39,244 nucleotides of DNA from an uncultured Gammaproteobacteria bacterium. GTDB taxonomy: Bacteria > Pseudomonadota > Gammaproteobacteria > Pseudomonadales > Pseudohongiellaceae. The position numbers and the translations under genes are program-made. This document shows positions 7,169-14,662 of this stretch, in pieces (position 1 is the first letter of the stretch; each line of letters begins with the position of its first letter). The notes beneath the pieces were generated by a model. The model searched no databases and was not told the origin of the DNA. It saw nothing but the letters and a program-made list of their open reading frames with translations. Location of the stretch: positions 1 through 39,244 of the forward strand of contig CAJXPR010000022.1 in the NCBI GenBank assembly GCA_913058135.1. The letters run 5' to 3'.

Positions 7169-9268
7169 ATGACACCAGAACCACTGCGCGGGCGTCGACT
7201 GCTGGCGGCCTCGTGCGCGGCCGTCATTGCTGCCGCGATGATGCCGGCACATGCCCAGGACACTACACCCGCGATTGAGGAAATCCAGGTCATCTCCTCA
7301 TCGCGTCGCCCGGAAGATTTGAGCAATGTGAATGCCAGCATTGCCATTCTGTCTGAAGACGAACTGCGACTGACCTCCCACACTCACATTCAGGAAGCCG
7401 CTAACCGTCTGCCCGGCGTTAATATCAATCGCAACAATGGCCAGGAAAGCTTGATCTCCATCCGCTCGCCGGTACTCAGCGGCGGCGGTGCCTGCGGCGC
7501 ATTCCTGCTGGCCGAAGAAGGTATCCCGCTGCGCGCAGCCGGTTTCTGCAACGTCAACGAACTGTTTGATTCGCACTCGGAAAATGCCGAGCGCATCGAA
7601 GTGATTCGTGGCCCGGGCAGCGCCTTTTATGGCTCCAATGCCGTCCACGGCATGATTAACGTGGTGCTGCCCGATCCTGATGACCGGCGAGTACTGTCGG
7701 TGGAGGCCGGCCCCCGTGGTACGCTGCGCGGCAATGCCCGCATCGGCTTTGAAAACGACAATTTCAGCCACACCTTTCTGGTCAACGGTATCAGCGAAGA
7801 AGGCTTCCGGCCCCAAAGCGGTTTTGACCAGCAGAAATTATCGTGGCTTTACCAGACTGAACTGGCCAATGGCGTGACGCTGGACGGTGGTATTACCACG
7901 ACCAATCTTAACCAGGAAACAGCTGGCTATGTGGTTGGTAATGAAGCCTATAAGGACGACGATCTGCGCCGCACCAACGACAATCCGGAAGCGTACCGCG
8001 ACAATCGCAGCATGCGCGCCTGGACGCGGATCAGCTACGCGCTGGATTCGGGCTGGGATGTGGTGATGACACCGTATTACCGCAAGGCCGATCTGGATTT
8101 CAAACAGCACTTTCTGCCCGGCACACCCACTGAAACCAATGAGCACAGCAGCGTTGGTGTGCAGTTTGCGACTTATCGGGACCTGAGCGAAAACACACTG
8201 CTGTCCGCCGGTCTGGATCTGGAATTTACCGAAGGCGCCCTGACCCAGCGTCAGGATGGCCCGACCCAGGGTTCACCCTTCCTGGTGGCAACGGTGCCGG
8301 CAGGCAAGCATTACGACTATGACGTCGATGCCACTCAGATCGCACCGTTTGTCCAGCTACAGCACTACTGGGACAATGGATTTGATGTCACCCTGGGCAT
8401 GCGCTTTGAACGCATGAACTACGATTACGACAACAACATGATCAGCGGTCGTACCCGCGACAATGGCGTTCCTTGCGGCTTCGGCGGTTGCCGTTACAAC
8501 CGTCCGGCAGATCGCTCTGACACGTTTGCCAATGTCGCACCGAAACTGGGTGTTCGCTACCAGATAAACGATCTGCACAATGTGCAGTTCCGTCTTACCC
8601 GGGGCTATCGCGCGCCGCAGGCTACCGAACTGTATCGTCTGCAAAATGACCAGAATGTGGCCGACCTGGATCCGGTAGAAATCGACAGCGTCGAACTGGC
8701 GCTGCAGGGATCAAGCGGCAACTGGTCGTATGAAGCCGTAGCGTTTTATATGGACAAGGACAATGAGATCATCACTGACGGTGATCGCATCAACCTCAAT
8801 GGCATCCATACCCGCCACAAAGGCATTGAACTCAGCGGCGCCTATGAAATGAGTGACGACTGGCGCCTGAGCGCAGCCTACAACCATGCACGCCACACCT
8901 ATCAGAACGACCAGCTGTCCGGCGGTGTCAACCTGAAGGGTAACGACGTGGAGTCGGCGCCGCGTAATTTTGGTACCGTCCAGCTGCGATGGTCACCGGT
9001 CAGCTCACTGACGACCGAACTGCAATGGGTGGCGATGGGTGAGTACTATACCAACCCGACCAACCTGGACAGCTACGAAGGTCACGATGTGCTCAATCTG
9101 CGCACCCGATGGCAGGCCAGCGACGCGCTTACGCTGTCGGTCAACATACTGAACCTGACCGATCGCAAGTATGCCGAACGCGCTGACTGGACCACCTTTG
9201 GTGGTGACCGCTACTTCCCCGGCGAACCGCTGCGGGCGTTTGTGGGGCTGGACTGGCGCTTCAATTGA
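7169..9268 (+). CDS. TonB-dependent outer-membrane receptor
   Basis: A 699-residue outer-membrane receptor. It has a signal peptide ending AHAQ, a likely TonB box in IEEIQVISS, then the plug domain (ILSEDELR, LPGVNINRNNG, RIEVIRGPGSAFYGSNAVHG, INVVLP) to about residue 185. The 22-strand barrel ends in an aromatic-rich strand, GLDWRFN. Two plug cysteines, in GGACGAF and GFCNVNE, could form a disulfide. The ATG at 7169 gives a normal signal peptide and has AGGA nine bases upstream; an in-frame GTG at 7127 also has a good GGGGAGA site, so the start is open. The ligand is unknown; no riboswitch was recognised upstream. Confidence 0.9.
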   Translation: MTPEPLRGRRLLAASCAAVIAAAMMPAHAQDTTPAIEEIQVISSSRRPEDLSNVNASIAILSEDELRLTSHTHIQEAANRLPGVNINRNNGQESLISIRSPVLSGGGACGAFLLAEEGIPLRAAGFCNVNELFDSHSENAERIEVIRGPGSAFYGSNAVHGMINVVLPDPDDRRVLSVEAGPRGTLRGNARIGFENDNFSHTFLVNGISEEGFRPQSGFDQQKLSWLYQTELANGVTLDGGITTTNLNQETAGYVVGNEAYKDDDLRRTNDNPEAYRDNRSMRAWTRISYALDSGWDVVMTPYYRKADLDFKQHFLPGTPTETNEHSSVGVQFATYRDLSENTLLSAGLDLEFTEGALTQRQDGPTQGSPFLVATVPAGKHYDYDVDATQIAPFVQLQHYWDNGFDVTLGMRFERMNYDYDNNMISGRTRDNGVPCGFGGCRYNRPADRSDTFANVAPKLGVRYQINDLHNVQFRLTRGYRAPQATELYRLQNDQNVADLDPVEIDSVELALQGSSGNWSYEAVAFYMDKDNEIITDGDRINLNGIHTRHKGIELSGAYEMSDDWRLSAAYNHARHTYQNDQLSGGVNLKGNDVESAPRNFGTVQLRWSPVSSLTTELQWVAMGEYYTNPTNLDSYEGHDVLNLRTRWQASDALTLSVNILNLTDRKYAERADWTTFGGDRYFPGEPLRAFVGLDWRFN

Positions 9269-9314
9269 TCACCCGGAGCTAAGGCTTTGGGACAGGACAG
9301 GATGAGACACCGAC

Positions 9315-9956
9315 ATGAATGACGGATTGATAGCGCGACTGGAAAGATTTTTCCAGCTGTCACCGTCTTCATCGGGTCTCATCCTGCCGCCTGATCCTGC
9401 CGAACACGACTATCGACCGGATCAGCAGATCGATGGCAGGGACATGCGCCGGGCCGGTGTGCTGATACCTGTCATTCAGGCCGGTGGCGGCGGCGAGAGC
9501 CACATCATGCTGACCTTGCGCACCAAGCATCTGCGCAGTCATGCCGGACAGGTAAGCCTGCCTGGCGGCAGCGCCGAACCCCAGGATGCCGATATCATCC
9601 GCGCCGCCTTAAGAGAAGCCGAAGAGGAAACCTGCCTGCCCTCACATGCGGTTCAGGTCATCGGCACATTGCCGGCACTGATCATGCCATCGGCATTTCA
9701 CGTCACGCCGGTTGTAGGCCTGGTCAAGGCCGAAGTGCAGCTGCAGGCATGTCCTGTGGAAGTGGCGGAAATTTTTTATGTGCCGACTGCGTTTCTGCTG
9801 AATCCGAAGAACTACCGCGTAGCCAGCATGGAATTTCAGAACCGCGAACGCCGGTTTATGGAAACGCATTTTGACGGCTACCGTATATGGGGAGCCACGG
9901 CGGCCATCCTGCACCATCTGGCAAAACAGATTCACGCACTGGAAGACCACGACTGA
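9315..9956 (+). CDS. nudL: Nudix hydrolase, CoA pyrophosphatase-like
   Basis: A 213-residue Nudix hydrolase matching the NudL/CoAse group, which cleaves CoA and its thioesters to 3',5'-ADP and phosphopantetheine. The group's signature around the Nudix box is visible: LRTKHLRSHAGQVSLPGG near residue 70, followed by the box helix LREAEEET. The family's usual GLU end of the box is ETCL here. It follows the TonB receptor by 46 bases on the same strand, so it may be co-transcribed, although no functional link is obvious. The cytosolic location fits the absence of a signal peptide. The start ATG at 9315 has the purine-rich stretch GGACAGGATG about ten bases upstream. Confidence 0.85.
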   Translation: MNDGLIARLERFFQLSPSSSGLILPPDPAEHDYRPDQQIDGRDMRRAGVLIPVIQAGGGGESHIMLTLRTKHLRSHAGQVSLPGGSAEPQDADIIRAALREAEEETCLPSHAVQVIGTLPALIMPSAFHVTPVVGLVKAEVQLQACPVEVAEIFYVPTAFLLNPKNYRVASMEFQNRERRFMETHFDGYRIWGATAAILHHLAKQIHALEDHD

Positions 9957-10002
9957 GGAATGAGCAGGCTTCAGGCTGCGTACTTCGGACTGTGTGTTCC
10001 GA

Positions 10003-10674
10003 CTAGGGGCTACGATCCTGATCAAAACCATCCATCAGGGCGCTGCGCTCGTCCGATGACATACCGTTTGCCGTATCTGCCATGCGCGGATAATGCACGC
10101 GATTTTTGCCTGCCTGCTTTGCCTGCAACAGATACTGATCGGCCCTGTCCAGGAATACTTCCGGAGGGATGCGGTCGCTTGCGCGATACACATCTACGCC
10201 CATGCTGACCGACAGCGGCACTTGCCGGCCATTGGCCTGCAGCTGTATTCGTGTGACCCCTTCACGAATGCGCTCTGCCAGCAGGACAGCGTCACGCAGC
10301 TCGGTGGAAGGCAGCACCACAACAAACTCCTCACCTCCGAAGCGGCACGGTATATCGAGTTTGCGCAAGGAACGCTGGAAGAAGGTGCCGGCTGTCTTTA
10401 ATACCTGGTTGCCAAACTCATGCCCGTACTGGTCATTGATTGCCTTGAAGTCGTCAAAATCCAGCACGATCAGCGAAAATGCACCACCGCTGCGATGCAC
10501 CCGCTCCATCTCCTGATGCATGGCCCAGAGCAGGTGCCGGTAGTTGTACAGTCCGGTCAGGGCATCGGTGAGCACCTGCTCACTGAGTTCATCAATTTTC
10601 TGCCGCAGCTCGCAAAGTTCACCGAGATACTGGCAGTTGTCTTCACAGTTGGGACAGCGCGAAGGCTTGCTCAT
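10003..10674 (-). CDS. Diguanylate cyclase with N-terminal Cys4 motif
   Basis: A 223-residue GGDEF protein that should make cyclic di-GMP from two GTP. The active site is GGEEF at 113-117 and an inhibitory RxxD site is present at 104-107 (RKLD). The entry motif is LTDALTGLYNYRH. There is no membrane segment or PAS domain. The N-terminus instead holds Cys7, Cys10, Cys14 and Cys21 (CxxC-x3-C-x6-C), followed by a short coiled-coil-like helix (LRQKIDELSEQV). The cysteines could bind zinc or an iron-sulfur cluster, or act as a redox switch. Its start overlaps the hydrolase stop as TGATG, so it is probably the last gene of the peroxiredoxin-hydrolase cluster. Confidence 0.92.
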   Translation of the reverse strand: MSKPSRCPNCEDNCQYLGELCELRQKIDELSEQVLTDALTGLYNYRHLLWAMHQEMERVHRSGGAFSLIVLDFDDFKAINDQYGHEFGNQVLKTAGTFFQRSLRKLDIPCRFGGEEFVVVLPSTELRDAVLLAERIREGVTRIQLQANGRQVPLSVSMGVDVYRASDRIPPEVFLDRADQYLLQAKQAGKNRVHYPRMADTANGMSSDERSALMDGFDQDRSP

Positions 10675-11420
10675 CAGGGGGCAACATCCAGTGGTGGTGT
10701 GTCTTCGAACAGTTCCCGGAAAAAGTTTGCCAGTGCCTGCTCCGCCCTGATGTTGGCAGTCTGACTGTACAAAGTACCAAAATCCGGGTTGTTGGCGGCC
10801 GGATTGGTGAAGGCGTGCATGGTTCTTCCGTACACATGGACTTGCCAGTCGACCTGCGCCGCCGTCATTTCGGTTTCAAACGCCAGCACCTGTTCGGGCG
10901 GCACCATCGGGTCTTCATGGCCGTGCAGACAAAGAACACTGGCCTGAATATCGTGACTGGGCGCATCTCCCTGCCCCAGCAGACCATGAACACTGGCTAC
11001 GCCTTTAACGTCAGCACCGGATCTGGCCAGTTCCAGCACGGCCATACCACCAAAACAATAACCGATCGCTCCGATATTGCTGTCATCCACCTGAGACAGC
11101 GTGCGTGCCGCCACCAGTGCTGCCTGCATCCGGCGCCGCAATAAATTACGGTCGTTTACGAAAGGCATCATCAGTGCGGCGTTGCCTTCGGCGTCACCAT
11201 CCTTGCCGAATACACCTTTACCGTAAACGTCAGCAGCAAATCCGACGTAACCCAGATCAGCCATGCGTTCGGCTGCCGCACAGGCATATTCGCGTCGACC
11301 GGACCAGTCATGGCCGATGAGTACGCAGGGTTTTTTCTCGGTGGCATCTTCGTCGTAGGCGATATAGGCTTCGAGCACCGTATCGCCATCCAGATATTCG
11401 ATGTATTCGGTCTTCAGCAT
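10674..11420 (-). CDS. Dienelactone hydrolase family protein
   Basis: A 248-residue alpha/beta hydrolase of the dienelactone hydrolase family. The triad is Cys122 in GYCFGG, Asp170 in HGHEDPMVP and His202 in GRTMHAFTNP, nearly the same positions as in Pseudomonas DLH (Cys123, Asp171, His202). GHDWSG near residue 36 supplies the oxyanion region. Many family members are general esterases or lactonases rather than chlorocatechol-pathway enzymes, and no aromatic degradation genes are nearby. The gene lies 26 bases after the peroxiredoxin gene and overlaps the diguanylate cyclase start by one base, so the three are likely one operon. Confidence 0.9.
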   Translation of the reverse strand: MLKTEYIEYLDGDTVLEAYIAYDEDATEKKPCVLIGHDWSGRREYACAAAERMADLGYVGFAADVYGKGVFGKDGDAEGNAALMMPFVNDRNLLRRRMQAALVAARTLSQVDDSNIGAIGYCFGGMAVLELARSGADVKGVASVHGLLGQGDAPSHDIQASVLCLHGHEDPMVPPEQVLAFETEMTAAQVDWQVHVYGRTMHAFTNPAANNPDFGTLYSQTANIRAEQALANFFRELFEDTPPLDVAP

Positions 11421-11446
11421 CTGGCTTCTCCTACTGGGCTGTCGCC

Positions 11447-11926
11447 TTACAGCTGCTCGAGAATATTGTCAGCCGAGCTGACCCCGATGCCGCCGGCCGG
11501 TTCCACGCCCAGGTAACTGACCTTGCCATTGTCAACGATCATCGCAAAGCGCCTGCTGCGCTTGCCCATGCCAAACCCGCTGGCGTCCATGGTCAGGCCC
11601 AGCGCCTCGGCGAACTCGGCGTTGCCGTCAGCCAGCATCAGCAGCTCGTCGGCGTTCTGTGCCTTGCCCCAGGCAGACATCACAAATGCATCGTTGACCG
11701 CCATGCAGGCAATGGTGTCCACACCTTTGGCCTTGATCTTGTCCGCGTTCACGACAAATCCGGGCAGATGGGTCACGGAACAGCCCGGCGTAAAGGCGCC
11801 CGGCACCGCAAACAGCACGACTTTCTTGCCGGTAAAAATATCGTCAGTGGTGATATTCTCCGGCCCCTCTTTGCCCATGATCTTGAATGTCGCTGCTGGT
11901 ATGGTATCGCCGACCTGAATTGCCAT
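11447..11926 (-). CDS. Peroxiredoxin, Prx5 type
   Basis: A 159-residue cytosolic peroxiredoxin of the Prx5 subfamily, which reduces hydrogen peroxide and organic hydroperoxides. The active-site loop is VPGAFTPGCS with peroxidatic Cys49. The typical downstream segments are present: HLPGFVVNADKIKAKGVD, CMAVNDAFVMSAWGK and FGMGKRSRRFAMIVDNGKV. There is no glutaredoxin fusion. Cys74 in IACMAVND could resolve, but the family often works with glutathione or thioredoxin. AAGG lies upstream of the ATG. The 112 bases before it are AT-rich and probably hold the promoter, but I could not fix boxes with confidence. Confidence 0.93.
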   Translation of the reverse strand: MAIQVGDTIPAATFKIMGKEGPENITTDDIFTGKKVVLFAVPGAFTPGCSVTHLPGFVVNADKIKAKGVDTIACMAVNDAFVMSAWGKAQNADELLMLADGNAEFAEALGLTMDASGFGMGKRSRRFAMIVDNGKVSYLGVEPAGGIGVSSADNILEQL

Positions 11927-12038
11927 AAAATTGCCTTTGAAGTTGTCTTGTGGATTGCTACTACAGGGTTATTAACAGGATAGTATCAAAATTGTACGAA
12001 TATACATCTGCCGTATACGATGTGATGCGCTAAATCGC

Positions 12039-12902
12039 TCAATTTCCGGTCAAATCACCGCTTTCAGCACCCGGCATTTCCCTGCTGACCAGCGATTCGA
12101 TCCAGTGCAGATGCCGACTGACACGCTCGTACACGACCACGGCACCGTAACGGCCGGCGCTGCCTGCGTCATTGGCCAGTTCACCGACCGCAATGCCCGC
12201 CAGTTGCAGGGTGTCGTTTGCCCGAATCAGGGCAGGACCACCACTGTCGCCCAGACCGGGAATACCTTCAAATTCCAGCGCCAGCGCTGCTTTGTCTCGC
12301 GGGTCGTCAAAATGGAAGCGTAAGCGCTCGTCGGCGCTGACCACGGTATTGTGAGCAAAGCGCAGGCGTCCGTCACTGACAGCGGTCCCGGTGGTGCCGA
12401 TACCGGTAAACCCCCAACCCAGGAACGTCATGGTCTGCGCAAGCTCCTGGTCACCGCGATACAGCTCCATGACGGCTGAGGCGCTGGCCGGTTTCGCCAG
12501 GTGCAACAGTGCCAGATCTGTCTGTTGCGGCAGCAACTGTGCGTTCGCCCCGCCCGACCAGCCCGGGTGTTGGTGCACGGCGTCAATGGCATGGGTCTGC
12601 CGGCCGATTTCAACCGGGTAGACAGCACCGTCAGCCAGCGCGGCCAGTATCGGGGTTTCCGCCACACAGTGCGCTGCCGTCAGCGCCCATTGCGGCGCTA
12701 TCAGGGTCGCCACGCAGACGGTGCGCTGCCCCTGTCTGGACAGTGGAAATACGCCCGGGTAATCGGCTTCGCTGGCGATGTAGCGCGTGTATCCGGTATC
12801 ATGTCTGATCACGATAGCGTCTGCGGGCATCAGGACCAGACACAGCAACGCAAGCCAGCCGCGGGGCGGTCTGCTCGCACCAGATTTGTTAATCCAATGC
12901 AT
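12039..12902 (-). CDS. Secreted trypsin-like serine protease (S1)
   Basis: A 287-residue chymotrypsin-fold protease. From the ATG at 12902 the signal peptide ends PADA, so the mature chain would begin IVIRHD, a variant of the IVGG N-terminus of active trypsins. The triad is His78 in TAAHC, Asp129 in TDLALLHL and Ser220 in GDSGGP. Cys63 and Cys79 can form the usual disulfide beside the active-site His. If signal peptidase cuts at residue 29, the enzyme may need no further propeptide removal. A longer start at 12923 would overlap the ATG of the divergent small gene; neither start has a clear ribosome-binding site. The substrate is unknown. Confidence 0.87.
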   Translation of the reverse strand: MHWINKSGASRPPRGWLALLCLVLMPADAIVIRHDTGYTRYIASEADYPGVFPLSRQGQRTVCVATLIAPQWALTAAHCVAETPILAALADGAVYPVEIGRQTHAIDAVHQHPGWSGGANAQLLPQQTDLALLHLAKPASASAVMELYRGDQELAQTMTFLGWGFTGIGTTGTAVSDGRLRFAHNTVVSADERLRFHFDDPRDKAALALEFEGIPGLGDSGGPALIRANDTLQLAGIAVGELANDAGSAGRYGAVVVYERVSRHLHWIESLVSREMPGAESGDLTGN

Positions 12903-12921
12903 CAGGCGGGAGGAGTTTGTC

Positions 12922-13101
12922 ATGAGTGATACCAACCCATCAAAGCCGACATCGGGCGCGGAAGAGCGCGAATACGAAAAATCCGGTTTGTACCCGGAGA
13001 ACGACAAACCGTTCCGGATTCTGGCTCTGCTCGGCTGGCTCGGCGGAATCGTGGTATGCCTGGCAGCTGCCGCGGCAATTCTGGATATCGTACTGTTATA
13101 G
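12922..13101 (+). CDS. Small single-pass membrane protein (59 aa)
   Basis: A 59-residue protein. Its charged N-terminus of about 35 residues (MSDTNPSKPTSGAEEREYEK) is followed by one hydrophobic helix ending LAAAAAILDIVLL. GGGAGGAG at 12907-12914 is a near-perfect ribosome-binding site seven bases before the ATG, which is why I take this start rather than a longer frame. The sequence resembles no family I can name. It is divergent from the serine protease and convergent with another tiny membrane protein 13 bases downstream. Topology is probably N-in, with almost nothing after the helix. Confidence 0.75.
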   Translation: MSDTNPSKPTSGAEEREYEKSGLYPENDKPFRILALLGWLGGIVVCLAAAAAILDIVLL

Positions 13102-13114
13102 TGCCGGCAATAAC

Positions 13115-13297
13115 CTACCGTCGGGGACGTCTGCCGGGACGCAGGTTGGGCAGCTCTCGCTTGGTGTTAACACTACGCAGAATTTTGGCCAGCCGAATAG
13201 CGACAACCACCACCGCCAGCACAATGAAGCCGAGGATGCTCGCCACCAGCCACTGCTCATGAGTCCAGGTCCCGGGGTTTGACCATACTTCCGACAT
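13115..13297 (-). CDS. Small single-pass membrane protein (60 aa)
   Basis: A 60-residue protein with a short polar N-terminus (MSEVWSNPGTWTHEQW), a single helix (LVASILGFIVLAVVVVAIRLA) and a strongly basic C-terminal tail ending GRRPRR. The basic tail after the helix predicts an N-out, C-in arrangement. AGGAGG lies seven bases before the ATG at 13297; a GTG one codon earlier is less well spaced. I recognise no family. The very good ribosome-binding site and clean membrane segment argue that it is a real gene. Confidence 0.72.
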   Translation of the reverse strand: MSEVWSNPGTWTHEQWLVASILGFIVLAVVVVAIRLAKILRSVNTKRELPNLRPGRRPRR

Positions 13298-13396
13298 CAC
13301 CCTACCTCCTGTAATTGCAAATTTGCTCGGTTCGTTACCCCCGTATTATGCGGGAAGCCCGAAACGTTGGCCAGTGTACTCCCGATGAAGTCACCC

Positions 13397-13423
13397 TCAA
13401 TTTTTGTCCAAACCTGCCGCTAG
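13397..13423 (+). promoter_or_regulatory. Candidate sigma-28 (FliA) promoter
   Basis: TCAA at 13397-13400 and GCCGCTAG at 13416-13423 are separated by exactly 15 bases, matching the flagellar sigma-28 pattern TAAA-N15-GCCGATAA with two or three mismatches. It lies 71 bases upstream of cheW, a gene class often driven by FliA. Confidence 0.5.
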
Positions 13424-13494
13424 AGCATACAGACCAGCAATATCGGGTTTAAGCGGCAATAACCAGGCAGGCATGCAAGGCAGGAAACCACGTT

Positions 13495-13983
13495 ATGACC
13501 AATGCACTCGTTGCAGAGCACAACCACCACGCTGGCGCGGAAGACATGTCCGCGCATCTGATCAAACACGTCAGCTTTACCCTGGGTGGGGAAACCTATG
13601 CCATCAATGCCGCCCGTGTGAACGAAGTGCTGCGCTACACGGAAGTCACCCCGGTACCAGGCGCCCCATCGTTCATTCTGGGCATCATCAACCTGCGCGG
13701 CAATGTGGTCACGGTCATCAACGGCCGGGGCGTATTCGGTTTGCCGAATCAGGCTGTCTCGGAACAGTCCCGCATCATCGTGGTGGAGATCGAGGATTTT
13801 GCCCTCGGGATTGTGGTTGATAAAGTCTCGGCCATTGTGGATCTGAATGCCCAGGAAATTGAAACACCACCAGCCACCGGGGATGAAACCGGGGCCCGTT
13901 TTATCCAGGGCGTGTACAACGAGGATGAGCAATTGTTGATACTGGTTGATTTCAGCCGTGTCGTCGAGCTGCTGCCCCGCTAG
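13495..13983 (+). CDS. cheW: CheW-like chemotaxis coupling protein
   Basis: A 162-residue CheW-domain protein that links chemoreceptors to the histidine kinase CheA. The fold runs from HVSFTLGGETYAINAARVNEVLR through VPGAPSFILGIINLRGNVVTVING to DFALGIVVDKVSAIVDLNAQEIE and ends LLILVDFSRVVELL. All core motifs of a free-standing CheW are present, with an extra N-terminal tail of about 20 residues containing HNHHAG. No other chemotaxis gene is in the window, so it is an isolated copy. AGGAAA lies upstream of the ATG, and the candidate sigma-28 promoter above would tie it to motility. Confidence 0.93.
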   Translation: MTNALVAEHNHHAGAEDMSAHLIKHVSFTLGGETYAINAARVNEVLRYTEVTPVPGAPSFILGIINLRGNVVTVINGRGVFGLPNQAVSEQSRIIVVEIEDFALGIVVDKVSAIVDLNAQEIETPPATGDETGARFIQGVYNEDEQLLILVDFSRVVELLPR

Positions 13984-14021
13984 GCTGCGCCTGGGAACCT
14001 GCCCTTGAGAAAGCTGACGGC

Positions 14022-14648
14022 TCAGCCCTGATGCATCACAGAGGCGACCAGGTTCTCGATCTCCCGAACCCGCTCCTCGGTGTCATCCAGCGTCAACAGC
14101 TGCTGTTTCTGGCGCATGGGCACCGGCAGCAACTCGCTCAGGCGCCATGCCAGCTGCCGCAGGTCATCAAAATCAATGGCCAGGTCCAGACTCTCGATCA
14201 GGGGATGGGCTGCCAGGTCCCGCAGCAGATCCACCAGCGTCTGATGTTCATCGGTCAGAGGCAGGGGCGGTTGCCCTAGAAAGTCCTCTTGGGCAAATTG
14301 CACTGTCGCCATCAACAGCCTGTCGTCGCGTGCCCAGCAGTCCTGTACCGTAAATTTGTGCTGCCCCTCGACCGTAATGCCCAGCAAACCGCTGGGCAGC
14401 TGGTCCCAGTCCACGATGCGGGCGTACATGCCCACCCGCTCCACCTGTTGACGAACGCCCGGACGGGCGATCTCAGCGCCCTCGCTGATCAGGCAGATCC
14501 CAAAGCCGGTATCGGTTTTCATGCAGTGACTGACCAGGTCAATGTACCGCTGTTCGAAGATCTGCAGCGGCAGCCGCCCTCCCGGAAAAAGTACCGAACG
14601 AAGCGGGAACAGCGGTATCAGTTCTGGCTCCTTGAGCGTGGTCGTCAT
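14022..14648 (-). CDS. LON substrate-binding-domain protein
   Basis: A 208-residue protein made only of the N-terminal LON domain (PUA-like beta barrel plus helical bundle), with no AAA+ or protease part. The diagnostic opening is ELIPLFPLRSVLFPGGRLPLQIFEQRY, split here as LIPLFPLRSVLFPGG then LPLQIFEQRY. It continues with GFGICLI and GLLGITVEGQHKF. Stand-alone LON-domain proteins are widespread in gammaproteobacteria and probably bind proteins, but their role is unsettled. AGGAG precedes the ATG. It lies 14 bases downstream of mpl on the same strand, so the two are probably co-transcribed. Confidence 0.88.
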   Translation of the reverse strand: MTTTLKEPELIPLFPLRSVLFPGGRLPLQIFEQRYIDLVSHCMKTDTGFGICLISEGAEIARPGVRQQVERVGMYARIVDWDQLPSGLLGITVEGQHKFTVQDCWARDDRLLMATVQFAQEDFLGQPPLPLTDEHQTLVDLLRDLAAHPLIESLDLAIDFDDLRQLAWRLSELLPVPMRQKQQLLTLDDTEERVREIENLVASVMHQG

Positions 14649-14662
14649 GTCTGCTCCTCAAT

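Noticed and set aside
12787-12921. A 104-codon frame extending the small membrane protein upstream.
   Set aside because: It runs antisense through the protease signal peptide, whereas the ATG at 12922 has a near-perfect ribosome-binding site.
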